A stretch of 64,000 bases of DNA from Streptomyces sp. NBC_01497 (GCF_036250695.1 NZ_CP109427.1:8122001-8186000); one strand, 5' to 3'. Numbered from the stretch's first letter, positions 1 through 9,539 are shown. Numbers and translations: made by a program. Notes: generated from the letters alone by a model not told the origin.

Positions 1-2
1 TC

Positions 3-38
3 GTCCGGGAGTCCGCCGCGTCCAGGGCGGCCCGTTGA
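3..38 (+). CDS. C-terminal tail of an upstream gene (partial)
   Basis: An open frame entering from the left edge reads VRESAASRAAR and stops at TGA 36-38. The stop overlaps the TTG start of the next gene (TTGA), an arrangement usual for translationally coupled operon genes. In other bacteria a KDG kinase is often preceded by a KDPG aldolase gene, which would suit the context, but eleven residues are far too few to identify the product. Confidence 0.3.
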   Translation, partial: VRESAASRAAR

Positions 39-1018
39 CCGCGCCGGTGCCACCGCTCCCGCCGGACGGTGACGGACCGGTGGTGTGCCTCGGAGAGACC
101 ATGGCGGCCATGGCGCCCGAACCCGTCGGCGCCCTCGACACGGCGGACCTGCTGCGGGTCGACGTCGCCGGGGCCGAGTCCAACGTCGCGCTCTACCTCG
201 CCGACCACGGCATACCGGCGCGCTGGGTGTCGGCGGTCGGTGACGACCCGTTCGGCCGGCTGATCGTGCGCCGGGTCGGGACCGCGGGTGTGGACGTGTC
301 GGGCGTGCGGACCGACTCCATGCGCCCGACCGGACTGCTGTTCAAGGACCCCGGCCCGCTCGCCACCCGTGTCCACTACTACCGGGGCGCTTCGGCCGCC
401 GCCGCCCTCGGTCCCGAGATCCTCTCCGACGCGTGCCTGCGCGGCGCCCGGCTGCTGCACCTGACCGGCATCACGCCCGCCCTGTCCGCGTCCTGCCGCG
501 ACCTGGTGGAGAAGGCGCTGTCCGCCGACCGGCCCTGGCCCGTCAGTTTCGACGTCAACCACCGCCCCGCCCTGTGGGCCGGCGCGGCCGAACCCGCCGC
601 CGACGTCCTGCGCGCCCTCGCCGACCGCGCCGACATCGTCTTCGTCGGCCTGGACGAGGCCCGTGACCTGTGGGGCGCGCAGCTCACCGAGGCCGGTGTG
701 CGCGCCCTGCTGCCGCGTCCCCGCACGCTCGTCGTCAAGGACGGCGCCCACACGGCCACCGCCTTCACCGGCGAGGCCCGCCACACCGTCCCCGCGCCCC
801 GCGTCGACGTCGTGGAACCCGTCGGAGCGGGCGACGCGTTCGCCGCCGGATACCTGGCGGGGCTGCTGCGCGGCGACGACCCCGTACGCGCGCTGCGCCG
901 CGGTCACCTCACCGCGTCCTCCGCGCTGCGCGTCACCGGGGACCACGGCGCACTGCCGCCGCCGGAGACCGTGGACCGGCTGCTGGCCGCCGACCCGGCG
1001 ACCTGGTCCGCCCACTGA
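35..1018 (+). CDS. kdgK: PfkB-family sugar kinase, probable 2-keto-3-deoxygluconate kinase
   Basis: A 327-residue cytoplasmic ribokinase/PfkB-family kinase that would phosphorylate a small sugar acid with ATP. The N-terminal signature appears as AGAESNVALYLADHG (about residues 45-59) and the C-terminal signature as VEPVGAGDAFAAGYLAG (about 260-276), where the Asp of GAGD is the catalytic base. SFDVNHRPALW in the middle matches the DxNxR pattern seen in KdgK-type members and favours 2-keto-3-deoxygluconate over fructose or ribose. Length is normal for the family. The TTG start overlaps the preceding stop codon, so it is probably the distal gene of an operon whose start is outside the window. 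Substrate is inferred from motif resemblance only; another ketose or sugar acid is possible. Confidence 0.75.
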   Translation: MTAPVPPLPPDGDGPVVCLGETMAAMAPEPVGALDTADLLRVDVAGAESNVALYLADHGIPARWVSAVGDDPFGRLIVRRVGTAGVDVSGVRTDSMRPTGLLFKDPGPLATRVHYYRGASAAAALGPEILSDACLRGARLLHLTGITPALSASCRDLVEKALSADRPWPVSFDVNHRPALWAGAAEPAADVLRALADRADIVFVGLDEARDLWGAQLTEAGVRALLPRPRTLVVKDGAHTATAFTGEARHTVPAPRVDVVEPVGAGDAFAAGYLAGLLRGDDPVRALRRGHLTASSALRVTGDHGALPPPETVDRLLAADPATWSAH

Positions 1019-1230
1019 CCGGTCGCATCCGGCCCGCCGCGGTCCCTTCCCTGACGGCACTCCCCGAACCGAGCCCCGGAGCAGCCGAGCCGGCCCGCGG
1101 CCCTCCGGAGGCATCGTCCCGACGCCTTCCGGTGATCCCCGAGGAGAGGGTTCCCGAAGCGACCTGCAGGGCCACGGACCACCGCACGACGCCATCCGCA
1201 CGTCATATCCGCCGAGGAGGAACATCCCCC

Positions 1231-3726
1231 ATGACCTCTCACGATCCCCTGACGCCGGAACACCGCCCGCACCAGCCGCAGCGTCCCAGCCGTCGAGGCT
1301 TCCTCGCCGCCGCGGGCCTCGGTGCCCTCGCGGGGGCGGGCCTTCCCGTCTTCACCGCGTCCGCCGCCGAACCGCACCGCCCGGCGGCCGACCCCCGCGT
1401 GCCCGAGGACCGGACCCTGGAGCTGTGGTACCCGGGGCCCGCCGACTCCGCCAACATGATCCAGACGGCTCTCCCCGTCGGCAACGGCCGTCTCGGCGCC
1501 CTCGTCGGCGGCGACCCGGCGGCGGACCTCCTCTGCATCACCGACGGCACGATGTGGACGGGCGGCCTCAATGACACGCTCGACGCTGACGGGCAATTCC
1601 CGTACGAGAGAGTCCAGTTCGGGTCGCTGACGCAGCTCGCCCATGTCACGGTCGCGGTTCCCGCCCACAGCGCCGACCGGATCAGCGGATACCGGCGCGC
1701 CCTGGACCTCAGCAACGGCGTCGCCACCGCCTCGTACACGCTCGACAATGTGACGTACCGCCGTGAGACGTTCGCGAGCCACCCGGACAACGTGGTCGTC
1801 CTGGCCCTGACCCAGAGCGGCGGCGGCACGTACACCGGCACCGTCGACCTCGCGGGCACGCACGGCGAGAGCGTCACCGCGACCGCGGCGGCAGCGAGTT
1901 CCGCGAACGGTGCGCGCGTGACCGGCACACAAGCGGCCGGGGCGGGCCCGTTGCTGGCCTTCGCGGCATCCTTCGACAACGCTCTCTCCTACGCCGGCGC
2001 CGTCACCGCTACCGCCACGCACGGCACTGTCGAGATCACCGGCACCCGCGTGACCTTCACCGACTGCGCCGACCTCACCGTCGTGTTCGGCGGCGGCACC
2101 GACTACGCCCCCGACCCGGACCACGGCTACCGTGACCCGTCGGCGCACCCCGCCGACCTCGCCGCGCATACGGCCCACGCGGCCGCGCGCCACCCGGCTT
2201 CCGTTCTGCGTGCCACCCATGTGGCAGACCACCGGCGGCTGTTCGAGAGCCTGTCGCTCTCGCTCGGGACATCGGACGCACATCAGCGGGCCCTCGACAC
2301 CCCGAGTCGTCTCGCCGCCCGCGCGGCGGCCGGCGCCGCACCCGACCCGGAACTGGAGTCCTCCTACTTCCACTTCGGCCGCTACCTGCTGGTCGCCGGG
2401 TCGCGCGACAGTGTTCCGCTCGGCCTCCAGGGCCTCTGGCTCGACGGCAACGACCCGGACTGGATGGGCGACTACCACACCGACATCAACGTCGAGATGA
2501 ACTACTGGCTGCCCGACCGGGCCGGCCTGCCCGCGTCCTTCGACGCCTTCACCGACTACTGCCTGAGCCAGCTGCCGTCCTGGACCGACGTGACGGGCAG
2601 GACCTTCAACGACTCCCGCAACCGGTTCCGCAACTCGACCGGAAAGGTCGCGGGCTGGGCCGTCGCCTTCTCGACGAACATCCACGGCGGCTCCGGCTGG
2701 TGGTGGCATCCCGCGGCCAACGCCTGGCTGGCCAACACCCTCTTCGACCACTACGCGTACACCCAGGACACCCGCACCCTCGCCAGGATCTACCCCCTGC
2801 TGAAGGGCGCCTGCGAGTTCTGGGAGTCCCGGCTCATCACCACCACGGTCGACGACCCAGCGAGCCCCGGCGGCACGCGCGAGGTCCTCGTCGACGACAA
2901 GGACTGGTCGCCCGAGCAGGGGCCGCAGGACGCCGTCGGCAACACGTACGCGCAGGAACTCGTGTGGGCACTGTTCGGCAACTACGCCACCGCGACCCGG
3001 GTCCTGGGCCGGGACCGCGCCTACGCCCGTACCGTCGCGGGCCTCCGCGACCGCCTCTACCTCCCGGTCGTCAGCCCGACGACGGGCTGGCTGGAGGAGT
3101 GGATGTCCCCGGACAACCTCGGCGAGGACCAGCACCGCCACCTCTCGCCCCTGATCGGCCTGTTCCCGGGCGACCGTATACGTCCCGGTGAGACGTCCGA
3201 GGCCGTCCTCACCGGCGTACGCAACCTGCTCACCGCCCGGGGCATGGACAGCTACGGGTGGGCCAACGCCTGGCGCGCCCTGTGCTGGGCACGGCTGGGG
3301 GAGGCCGAGACGGCGTACCAGCTCATCGCCACCAACCTCCGTCCCTCCGAGGGCAACAGCAACGGCACCGCACCCAACCTGTTCGACATCTACCAGGTCG
3401 ACGCGGGCCGCAGCATCTTCCAGATCGACGCGAACTTCGGTACACCCGCGGCGATCACCGAGATGCTCGTCCGGTCGAGGCCCGGGCAGGTCGACCTGCT
3501 GCCTGCCCTGCCCGGGGCGTGGGCGGCGTCCGGGCACATCAACGGCGTGGGTGTACGAGGCGGTTTCGTACTCGACCTCAGTTGGCGGGACGGCCGTGTC
3601 GTCACAGCGGTACTCCGCAGCGTCGGCGGGCGTACGACGACGGTGAGCGCGCACGGACGGTCCCGGACGGTACGGCTCGCCCCCGGCGCCTCGGTGCCCC
3701 TGCACGGGCTCGGCGACCGCTCCTGA
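1231..3726 (+). CDS. Secreted GH95 alpha-L-fucosidase (or alpha-L-galactosidase)
   Basis: An exported glycoside hydrolase of 831 residues. The start is ATG 1231, preceded by GAGGAGG at 1214-1220; a longer open frame upstream lacks a ribosome site. A Tat signal with the twin arginine at residues 21-22 (SRRGFLAAAG) ends near ASAAE. The N-terminal domain (about 60-300) carries LWYPGPADSANMIQTALPVG and a GNGRLGALVGG block typical of GH95. The (alpha/alpha)6 barrel holds NVEMNYWLP (about residue 420), SPEQGP with the likely acid Glu near 561, and QIDANFG with Asp near 733, the expected GH95 active-site positions. GH95 enzymes remove terminal alpha-1,2-fucose from glycans by inversion; some act on alpha-L-galactose. 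Transcription probably stops at the hairpin at 3755-3791. Confidence 0.88.
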   Translation: MTSHDPLTPEHRPHQPQRPSRRGFLAAAGLGALAGAGLPVFTASAAEPHRPAADPRVPEDRTLELWYPGPADSANMIQTALPVGNGRLGALVGGDPAADLLCITDGTMWTGGLNDTLDADGQFPYERVQFGSLTQLAHVTVAVPAHSADRISGYRRALDLSNGVATASYTLDNVTYRRETFASHPDNVVVLALTQSGGGTYTGTVDLAGTHGESVTATAAAASSANGARVTGTQAAGAGPLLAFAASFDNALSYAGAVTATATHGTVEITGTRVTFTDCADLTVVFGGGTDYAPDPDHGYRDPSAHPADLAAHTAHAAARHPASVLRATHVADHRRLFESLSLSLGTSDAHQRALDTPSRLAARAAAGAAPDPELESSYFHFGRYLLVAGSRDSVPLGLQGLWLDGNDPDWMGDYHTDINVEMNYWLPDRAGLPASFDAFTDYCLSQLPSWTDVTGRTFNDSRNRFRNSTGKVAGWAVAFSTNIHGGSGWWWHPAANAWLANTLFDHYAYTQDTRTLARIYPLLKGACEFWESRLITTTVDDPASPGGTREVLVDDKDWSPEQGPQDAVGNTYAQELVWALFGNYATATRVLGRDRAYARTVAGLRDRLYLPVVSPTTGWLEEWMSPDNLGEDQHRHLSPLIGLFPGDRIRPGETSEAVLTGVRNLLTARGMDSYGWANAWRALCWARLGEAETAYQLIATNLRPSEGNSNGTAPNLFDIYQVDAGRSIFQIDANFGTPAAITEMLVRSRPGQVDLLPALPGAWAASGHINGVGVRGGFVLDLSWRDGRVVTAVLRSVGGRTTTVSAHGRSRTVRLAPGASVPLHGLGDRS

Positions 3727-3754
3727 CGCGCCGCTCCTGACGCGCCGCCGTCGT

Positions 3755-3791
3755 AGCCCCGCCGCCGCGGCACAAGCCCGGCGGCGGGGCT
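3755..3791. terminator. Bidirectional terminator hairpin between convergent genes
   Basis: A perfect 13-bp stem (AGCCCCGCCGCCG pairing with CGGCGGCGGGGCT) with an 11-nt loop sits between the convergent GH95 and methyltransferase genes. There is no U tract, as is usual in Streptomyces. Confidence 0.65.
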
Positions 3792-3801
3792 GCCGGTACG
3801 G

Positions 3802-4611
3802 TCAGGGCTTGACACCCACCCCCACCAGACCGTGCAGCTCCGCCCGGTCGAAAGGCTCGTCCGGCGAGTCGGGGCGCCAGTGCGGCAGGGACACGATCCC
3901 CGGCTCCACGAGGTCGAACCCCGCGAAGAACGGCCTCAGTTCGGCCCTGCCGCGCATGACGAGGGGGGTCGGTGTCCGATCGTAGACGTCCTGCACCGCG
4001 CGTTGCCCGTCCGGGGCGGGACCGTGGTCCAGGGTCGCGTGGGTGATGACGAGGACACTGCCCGGAGCGAGCGCGTCCCGCAACGCGGCGATGATCCCCG
4101 CGGGCCGGTCGGCGTCCGACAGGAAGTGCACGACGGCGACCAGCAGCAGCGCGATCGGCCGGTCGAAGTCCAAAGAGCGAGTCACCGGATGGCCGAGCAG
4201 CGCCGCCGGGTCGCGGAGATCGGCGGCGGCGATCGCCGCGTCCGGGTTCCCCGCCAGGACCGCCCGGCTGTGTGCCACGGCCACCGGATCGTTGTCGACG
4301 TAGACCACCCGGGAGTCAGGTCGCTGGGCCCGGACCACCTCGTGGACGCTGCCGAACGTCGGAATGCCGGAACCCACGTCGAGGAACTGTGTGACACCCC
4401 GGCCGGTGGCGAACCGCAGCGCCCGCTGCATGGCGGCCCGGTTGGCGCGGGCGATCGCCGGTATGCCCGGCATGGAGCGGAGCGCCGCCTTCGCCGCCTC
4501 CCGGTCCACCGCGAAGTTGTGCGAACCGCCCAGGAAGTAGTCGTATATACGGGACACGTTGGCCTGGGTGATGTCGACGTCGCGGGGCGCCCAGGAGGGT
4601 CGGTCGTTCAC
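3802..4611 (-). CDS. SAM-dependent methyltransferase, DUF574 (Methyltransf_19) type
   Basis: A 269-residue soluble protein of a family greatly expanded in Streptomyces. The family signature RIYDYFLGGSHNFAVDR lies near residues 21-37. The SAM-binding glycine motif reads FLDVGSGIPT (about 75-84), followed by VVYVDNDPVAV, whose acidic residue would bind the ribose of SAM. Members resemble class I methyltransferases and are annotated as such, but substrates are mostly unknown. The gene stands alone, convergent with the fucosidase gene, and the neighbours give no hint of a substrate. Confidence 0.85.
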   Translation of the reverse strand: MNDRPSWAPRDVDITQANVSRIYDYFLGGSHNFAVDREAAKAALRSMPGIPAIARANRAAMQRALRFATGRGVTQFLDVGSGIPTFGSVHEVVRAQRPDSRVVYVDNDPVAVAHSRAVLAGNPDAAIAAADLRDPAALLGHPVTRSLDFDRPIALLLVAVVHFLSDADRPAGIIAALRDALAPGSVLVITHATLDHGPAPDGQRAVQDVYDRTPTPLVMRGRAELRPFFAGFDLVEPGIVSLPHWRPDSPDEPFDRAELHGLVGVGVKP

Positions 4612-4751
4612 AGCGGGGGTTCCTCCGTGTCATCGGGTCGTACGCGCTGCCCACGACCCTACTGACCACCGCGTCCGTGCACCACGGGCCGATGTGACGG
4701 CCCATCGGGCAGGGCGCGCGGCCCGCGCGCCCGCGACGTCCGCGCCGCGAA

Positions 4752-4791
4752 CCGGGGAGGGCGGATGCGCTCCCGCTCCCGCCCTCCCCGG
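4752..4791 (-). terminator. Terminator hairpin after the GH2 gene
   Basis: A perfect 13-bp stem (CCGGGGAGGGCGG with CCGCCCTCCCCGG) and a 14-nt loop lie just past the GH2 stop codon at 4811. Confidence 0.6.
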
Positions 4792-4810
4792 TCCGGCCCG
4801 CGCCGATACC

Positions 4811-7800
4811 TCAGCCGCGCGTCACCGCCCGCGGCGCGTTGTACCCCTCGGTCCGCAGGGCCGGCCGGCCCGACGGCAGCGCCGCCGCGGGCCACGACAG
4901 GGTCACCGTGCGCGACTCACCGGGCAGCAGCCACAGGTAGTTGTCGCCGTACAGCGTCGGCAGCACCCGGTCGCCACTGCGCGCGTCCAGCAGCGAGAGC
5001 CGCACCATGGAGGCGACACCCGCACCCCGGTTGTGCACCGTGGCGGTCACCTCCCTGCGGTTCCCGTCCACGCTCTTCACCGTGCCGAGCGTGGCCGAAA
5101 CGGTGGCCTTGCGGGCACTGTTGAGGGCCTTCATGTCGGCCGGGTCGCGGTAGCGCCAGTACGTGTTCCGCGACAGGACCGTGCCCCGTGCGTCCTCAAG
5201 GGTCAGCCGCAGCAGGTGCAGCGCGGGAAGGGAGCCGCTCCAGGCGGTGGTGAACGCAGCGGTCGTGGCCGCCGCGGCGACATCCACCTTCTGGCTCCTG
5301 GCCGGGCCCAGCGTGCGGCCGCTGAGGTCGTACAACTGCGCCGTGACCCGTGCACCCTTGAGCGCGGTCGGGGTGTGGTTGACCGCGAGCACCCGCCAGT
5401 CCTGCGGGTCGGCCTGCACATGGTGCGGTTCGCATCCCGAACGCGCCCCGTAGTAAACGCCGTTGACGTCGAAGTCGTAGTCGTACGTCTGCCACACCGT
5501 GCTGTGCCACGCGGGGTGGGACATCCAGAGCATCAGGCCGCTGGCGTCCTTCCACAGGTTCGCGTTCCAGGCCTCGAACATGGCGCGTGTGTTTTCGAAG
5601 TTGACGAACTGCGCCTTGCGCGTGAAGTCGTCGACGCCGGTCGCCGCGCCGAGGCGGGCCTCGATCGCCGCCTGGTAGTTCTGCGGGGCCTGGTTCCCCT
5701 TCGTGCTCCAGTCGTGGTAGTACCAGGCGCCCCCGATGGGCCACTCCGGCTCGTCGCCGACCATGGCCCGGGTGGACTCGGCCGTCGACACCACGGGCAT
5801 GCCGATCTCGGTGTGGAAGCCGAAGCTGCCGCTCCCGTAGGTCGACGGCTTGAAGTAGTTCGCCGGCTCCGTCCAGCCGTAGGGGCCGCCGCCCGTGATG
5901 ATGCCGCCCGCCGAGTTGTTCTGGTACAGGATGCCCGGCGCCTGCGTCTGGACCGCGGTGCGCATCCCCGTGTCGATCGCGGCGGGCGGGTTGCCCTCAT
6001 TCGCGCCGCACCACACGACGACGCTCGGGTGGATGCGGTAGCGCTTCACGGTGTCCAGGGCGACGTCGTTGTACCCCTGGTGGTCCGGCGGGTCCATCGC
6101 CCAGGCGTTCGGGAAGTCGTTCCACACCAGCAGTCCGTGCTCGTCGCAACTGGCGAAGAACTCCTCGCGGTTGCTGCTGGCGACCCAGTTGCGGATCATC
6201 GTGAAGTTCATGTCGCGGTGCATGCGCACCGCGGCGTCCATGCGCGACGCCGGCATGCGGCGCAGCAACTCGTCCCAGCCCCAGTTGCCGCCGCGGCAGA
6301 AGACGCGCACCCCGTTCACGCTGATCTTCAGCGGATCGGTGGTGTTGTCGACCGTCTGCGCGTCGGTCCAGGTGCTGCCGTCGTCGGACGTCTGCACCGT
6401 GTACGTCTTCGCGTACGCCTGCTCCCACACGATCGCGACCCGGTCGAACGGGACGGACGCCCCGAGGTCGACCTGGATCCACTGGTCGTCCTCGTAGGCG
6501 GAGGACCAGCGGCTGCCCGCGTCGCCGTCCGTGGCGTTGGACGCCGGGTTCGAGGAGTCGTCGCTCGACGCGGTCGCCTTCCTGTGCAGGGCCAGGTCGG
6601 TGCCGGGCGTGGCGGAGTCCACCACGGACAGCGACCACAGGGAGAATCCCCAGCTGGTGGCCCTCGCGGCACACGCGAGCCGCACGTAGCGGGCGGTCCG
6701 CGCCGTGAAGTCCACCGTCTGCAGGCTCGCGTCACCGTTGTTGAACGGCAGCGGCACCGCGGAGTTGTCCACGGACTGCGCGTCCGTCCACGTTGAACCG
6801 TCCGGCGAGACCTGCACCACGTAGGTCTTCGCGTACGCCTGCTCCCACGCCAGGTCGACCCGGTCGAAGGCCACGGACGTTCCGAGGTCGACCTGGACCC
6901 ACTGGTCGTCGTCGAAGGACGACGACCAGCGGGTGGCGGCGTCCCCGTCGGTCGCGTTGGACGCCGCGTGGTCGGACTCGTCCACGGACAACGCCGTGGC
7001 CGTCTTGTGCAGGGCGAGGTCGACGGACGGCGCCGAGCTGTCGAAGACGGACAGGCTCCACAGCGAGGAGCCCCAGCCGGTGGCCCGCGTCAGGCATCTG
7101 ATCCGTACGTAGCGGGCGGTACGCGCGCCCACATCGACGCTCTGGGTGTACGAGTCGCCCGTCGCCACGAACTGGAGCGGCACCTCGTACGCGTAACCGA
7201 ACTGCCGGATGCCGAACCGGGTCGTGCGCCGGTCGCTCTCCTGCCCGCCGACCTCGGCCGTCAGCGTCAGGTCGTGCAGGGCCGGTTCACCGTACCCGTT
7301 GGGCCACCACAGCTCCGGGTCGCGCAGCCGCAGCTGCTTGTAGGCGTCCGGGGCGAACGTCACGTCCGTGGAGCCGCCGGCGGGGACCGTGACGGTCCGC
7401 GAGACCCGTATCCGGTCGAACGAGGCGGTCACCGTCACCGCGTGGTCGGCCGTGTCGGCGTTGGTCACCGGCACCACGACGGTCACCTCGGCGGTGCCGG
7501 TGTCCGGCAGGTCCGGCAGGGACGTGTCGACGCGGGGGTCGCCGATCACCGCGTGCCCGGTGGAGCGCAGCCGCACGTGGTTCCAGATGCCGGAGACCCG
7601 GTCGCGCACGGCGGGCATCCAGTCCCAGCCCGAAGCGGCCAGGTAGGTGGGGGAGTCGAGGTTCATGATGTTCGCGCCCGCGTCCACGAACGACAGCCCC
7701 TCAGGGCCCTTGTCGCCCGGGCTGCCGGGGTGCGGCATCGGTGTCACCTGCACCGCGAGGGCCTGCTCGCCGCTCGCCAGCAGCGCGGTCACGTCGTGCG

Positions 7801-8926
7801 AGGAGCGCGCGAACGGGTAGGTGACATCGCCGACCTGATGGCCGTTGAGCCAGATGTCCGCCTTGTGGTTGACCCCGTCGAACTCCAGCCACACATGGCG
7901 CCCGGACCCCGTGCGCAGCCCGCGCGGCAGCTTGAACTCCCGGCGGTACCACCAGGCGTGCCGCGACAGCGCCTCGGGCACGTGCATGTTGTTCATGCCG
8001 ATCACCGGGTCCGGCAGGTGCCCCTGGTCGACCAGCGAGGTGAGCACCGTGCCCGGCACGGTCGCGGGCAGCCAGGCACTCGTGTCGAGCGAGGGGAGCG
8101 AGAGCTGCGCGCCGGTGCCCTTCGCCCAGTCGTCCATCGTCAGCGTCCAGCCGGACTCCAGCGCGACCGTGCCGTCCTCGGCCACCTTCAGGTCCGGGGC
8201 CGCGTGGGAGTGGGTGCCCCAGTCCGTCCAGCCGGTCGCCGCGGGCCGGTGGCCCTGCGCCGTGCCGTACACCTCGAAGCCGTTGAGGCCGAGGGGGTTG
8301 GCGTTGGACCGCTTGGTCACCGTCAGCCGGACCCAGCGGGCCGTCACGGGCTTGTCCAGCGGGATGTCCACCACGCCGCCCTTGCCGGACGTCGTCGTGT
8401 ACACGCTGGTCCAGGTCTTCTCGTCGCGGGACGTCTCCAGGACGAAGTCCACGGCGCAGCTCGACAGGATCTCCGTGCCGGTCGTGCTGTCCCGGGGGTT
8501 GCCGCTCGTGGACGGCGTGAAGACCGGGTCGTCGCTCGTGGCCTCGAAGGTGAGGCGCACGGACTGGACGCCGCACAGGGCCTGGAGGTCGACGCTGATC
8601 CACTGCGGGTCACCGGCGGCGGCCCGCCACCCCGTGCCCTTCACACCGGTCGTGCTGACGCCGTCCACGGCGAACTCGGCCGGGGTGGGGGCGTAATCGG
8701 TGGAGGAGACGGTGACCGGTCGGTAGGCGGCCAGCTCACCCGGGCGCCCGGCGGCGGGCGAGGAGCCGCCCGCCGCGGTGGGCTCGGCCGCGAATCCGGT
8801 GCCGGGAAGGGCGACTCCGAGTCCGAATCCGGCGAGCAGGACCGTTCCGGAGGCCACGATCGACCGGCGGGAGGGAGAGGAGTGGGAAGACAGCGACGGC
8901 GACGGCGACGGCAACTGCTCTGACAT
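4811..8926 (-). CDS. Giant secreted GH2 glycosidase (beta-mannosidase / exo-beta-glucosaminidase type) with F5/8C modules
   Basis: An exported enzyme of 1371 residues, about 500 longer than usual GH2 relatives. After a signal (SRRSIVASGTVLLAGFGLG) comes an N-terminal discoidin/F5/8C-like domain (about 60-240), the GH2 sugar-binding sandwich (about 260-430), an Ig-like domain, then a TIM barrel starting near GGNWGWDELLRRM (about 875). CGANEG (Glu near 975) and FHTEIGMPVVS (Glu near 1039) fit the acid/base and nucleophile. The NE motif leans to mannosidase, since CsxA-type glucosaminidases usually have Asp there. Two tandem discoidin-like repeats (about 592-864) interrupt the protein between the Ig-like domain and the barrel. 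The ATG at 8926 is preferred to an in-frame start at 8980, which would lie only 6 nt from the operator at 8986-8999. Likely removes beta-linked mannose or glucosamine from glycans. Confidence 0.82.
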   Translation of the reverse strand: MSEQLPSPSPSLSSHSSPSRRSIVASGTVLLAGFGLGVALPGTGFAAEPTAAGGSSPAAGRPGELAAYRPVTVSSTDYAPTPAEFAVDGVSTTGVKGTGWRAAAGDPQWISVDLQALCGVQSVRLTFEATSDDPVFTPSTSGNPRDSTTGTEILSSCAVDFVLETSRDEKTWTSVYTTTSGKGGVVDIPLDKPVTARWVRLTVTKRSNANPLGLNGFEVYGTAQGHRPAATGWTDWGTHSHAAPDLKVAEDGTVALESGWTLTMDDWAKGTGAQLSLPSLDTSAWLPATVPGTVLTSLVDQGHLPDPVIGMNNMHVPEALSRHAWWYRREFKLPRGLRTGSGRHVWLEFDGVNHKADIWLNGHQVGDVTYPFARSSHDVTALLASGEQALAVQVTPMPHPGSPGDKGPEGLSFVDAGANIMNLDSPTYLAASGWDWMPAVRDRVSGIWNHVRLRSTGHAVIGDPRVDTSLPDLPDTGTAEVTVVVPVTNADTADHAVTVTASFDRIRVSRTVTVPAGGSTDVTFAPDAYKQLRLRDPELWWPNGYGEPALHDLTLTAEVGGQESDRRTTRFGIRQFGYAYEVPLQFVATGDSYTQSVDVGARTARYVRIRCLTRATGWGSSLWSLSVFDSSAPSVDLALHKTATALSVDESDHAASNATDGDAATRWSSSFDDDQWVQVDLGTSVAFDRVDLAWEQAYAKTYVVQVSPDGSTWTDAQSVDNSAVPLPFNNGDASLQTVDFTARTARYVRLACAARATSWGFSLWSLSVVDSATPGTDLALHRKATASSDDSSNPASNATDGDAGSRWSSAYEDDQWIQVDLGASVPFDRVAIVWEQAYAKTYTVQTSDDGSTWTDAQTVDNTTDPLKISVNGVRVFCRGGNWGWDELLRRMPASRMDAAVRMHRDMNFTMIRNWVASSNREEFFASCDEHGLLVWNDFPNAWAMDPPDHQGYNDVALDTVKRYRIHPSVVVWCGANEGNPPAAIDTGMRTAVQTQAPGILYQNNSAGGIITGGGPYGWTEPANYFKPSTYGSGSFGFHTEIGMPVVSTAESTRAMVGDEPEWPIGGAWYYHDWSTKGNQAPQNYQAAIEARLGAATGVDDFTRKAQFVNFENTRAMFEAWNANLWKDASGLMLWMSHPAWHSTVWQTYDYDFDVNGVYYGARSGCEPHHVQADPQDWRVLAVNHTPTALKGARVTAQLYDLSGRTLGPARSQKVDVAAAATTAAFTTAWSGSLPALHLLRLTLEDARGTVLSRNTYWRYRDPADMKALNSARKATVSATLGTVKSVDGNRREVTATVHNRGAGVASMVRLSLLDARSGDRVLPTLYGDNYLWLLPGESRTVTLSWPAAALPSGRPALRTEGYNAPRAVTRG

Positions 8927-8985
8927 GTGCGGCCCGTTCGATCGGAGGAGCCCGGGGGACCGTCCGGCCCTCGGGATCATCTCTT

Positions 8986-8999
8986 TGACAACGTTGCCA
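8986..8999. promoter_or_regulatory. LacI-type operator TGACAACGTTGCCA in front of the GH2 gene
   Basis: The core GACAACGTTGCC differs by one base from the perfect palindrome GACAACGTTGTC found twice before the GH92 gene at 25.7 kb. The central CG step and 12-bp size are typical of LacI/GalR-family operators. It lies 60 nt upstream of the preferred ATG, a position where it could cover the promoter. Confidence 0.7.
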
Positions 9000-9175
9000 T
9001 AGGCTCTATTTCCTTCCGCTTTCTGTCAAGACCCGCCGCGAAAAGGGTAGACAGTGAACTCTTTCCACATAGGGGTGGGTATCGGTCCCTCAGCCGGCGC
9101 ATACGCGCGTGCCGGAGGGCCTGACCTGAGGCGACACCCGTGGGCGGGTGGCCGGAGATCTGCGGGACGTCTCGG

Positions 9176-9219
9176 TCCCGCACCGCCGGGCGGCCGGTTC
9201 CGCACCGCCGGGCGGCCGG
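9176..9219. repeat. 22-bp tandem duplication
   Basis: Two consecutive copies of a 22-bp unit containing CACCGCCGGGCGGCCGG (9176-9197 and 9198-9219, one mismatch), followed by the first bases of a third. Confidence 0.8.
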
Positions 9220-9497
9220 TTCCGCCGCGCTGCCGGCCGCGGACCTGGAGGGCGGCCGGGTCGCCGGTCGCCTCGCGCGGCGCGTTCCGCTCTCATGCCC
9301 GGCGGCCCGGACCCGGACGTCCCCGTCCGGTCGGTGGGCGGGACGACGCTGTCCCGCCCACCGGCCGCACGGGGACGGTGTGTTCCTGTTCCCTGGCCGG
9401 CTCCGCGTGATCCCGCTCGGTGTGTTCCGCCTGGGAGCGGGGTCCGCTCTTCCCGCTTCTGGCGGGTCGGGACGTCAGCCGGGTACGCGACGGATCG

Positions 9498-9539
9498 GTG
9501 CTGTGTGCTGTGTGCTGCGTGCTGCGTGCTGCGTGCTGT
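9498..9539. repeat. Heptanucleotide repeat (GTGCTGY)x6
   Basis: Six perfect head-to-tail copies of GTGCTGT or GTGCTGC, followed by GGTTGGTGGTTGGTGGG. It lies in non-coding DNA, downstream of the membrane-protein gene ending at 9616. Slipped-strand length variation is plausible. Confidence 0.85.

Noticed and set aside
904..3705. A 933-codon open frame on the minus strand
   Set aside because: It is antisense to the GH95 gene and is Arg/Gly/Val-rich without motifs; such frames arise from GC bias in the third codon position.
4559..8923. Long plus-strand open frames opposite the GH2 gene
   Set aside because: Shadows of the GH2 coding strand; no start signal and no recognisable domain.
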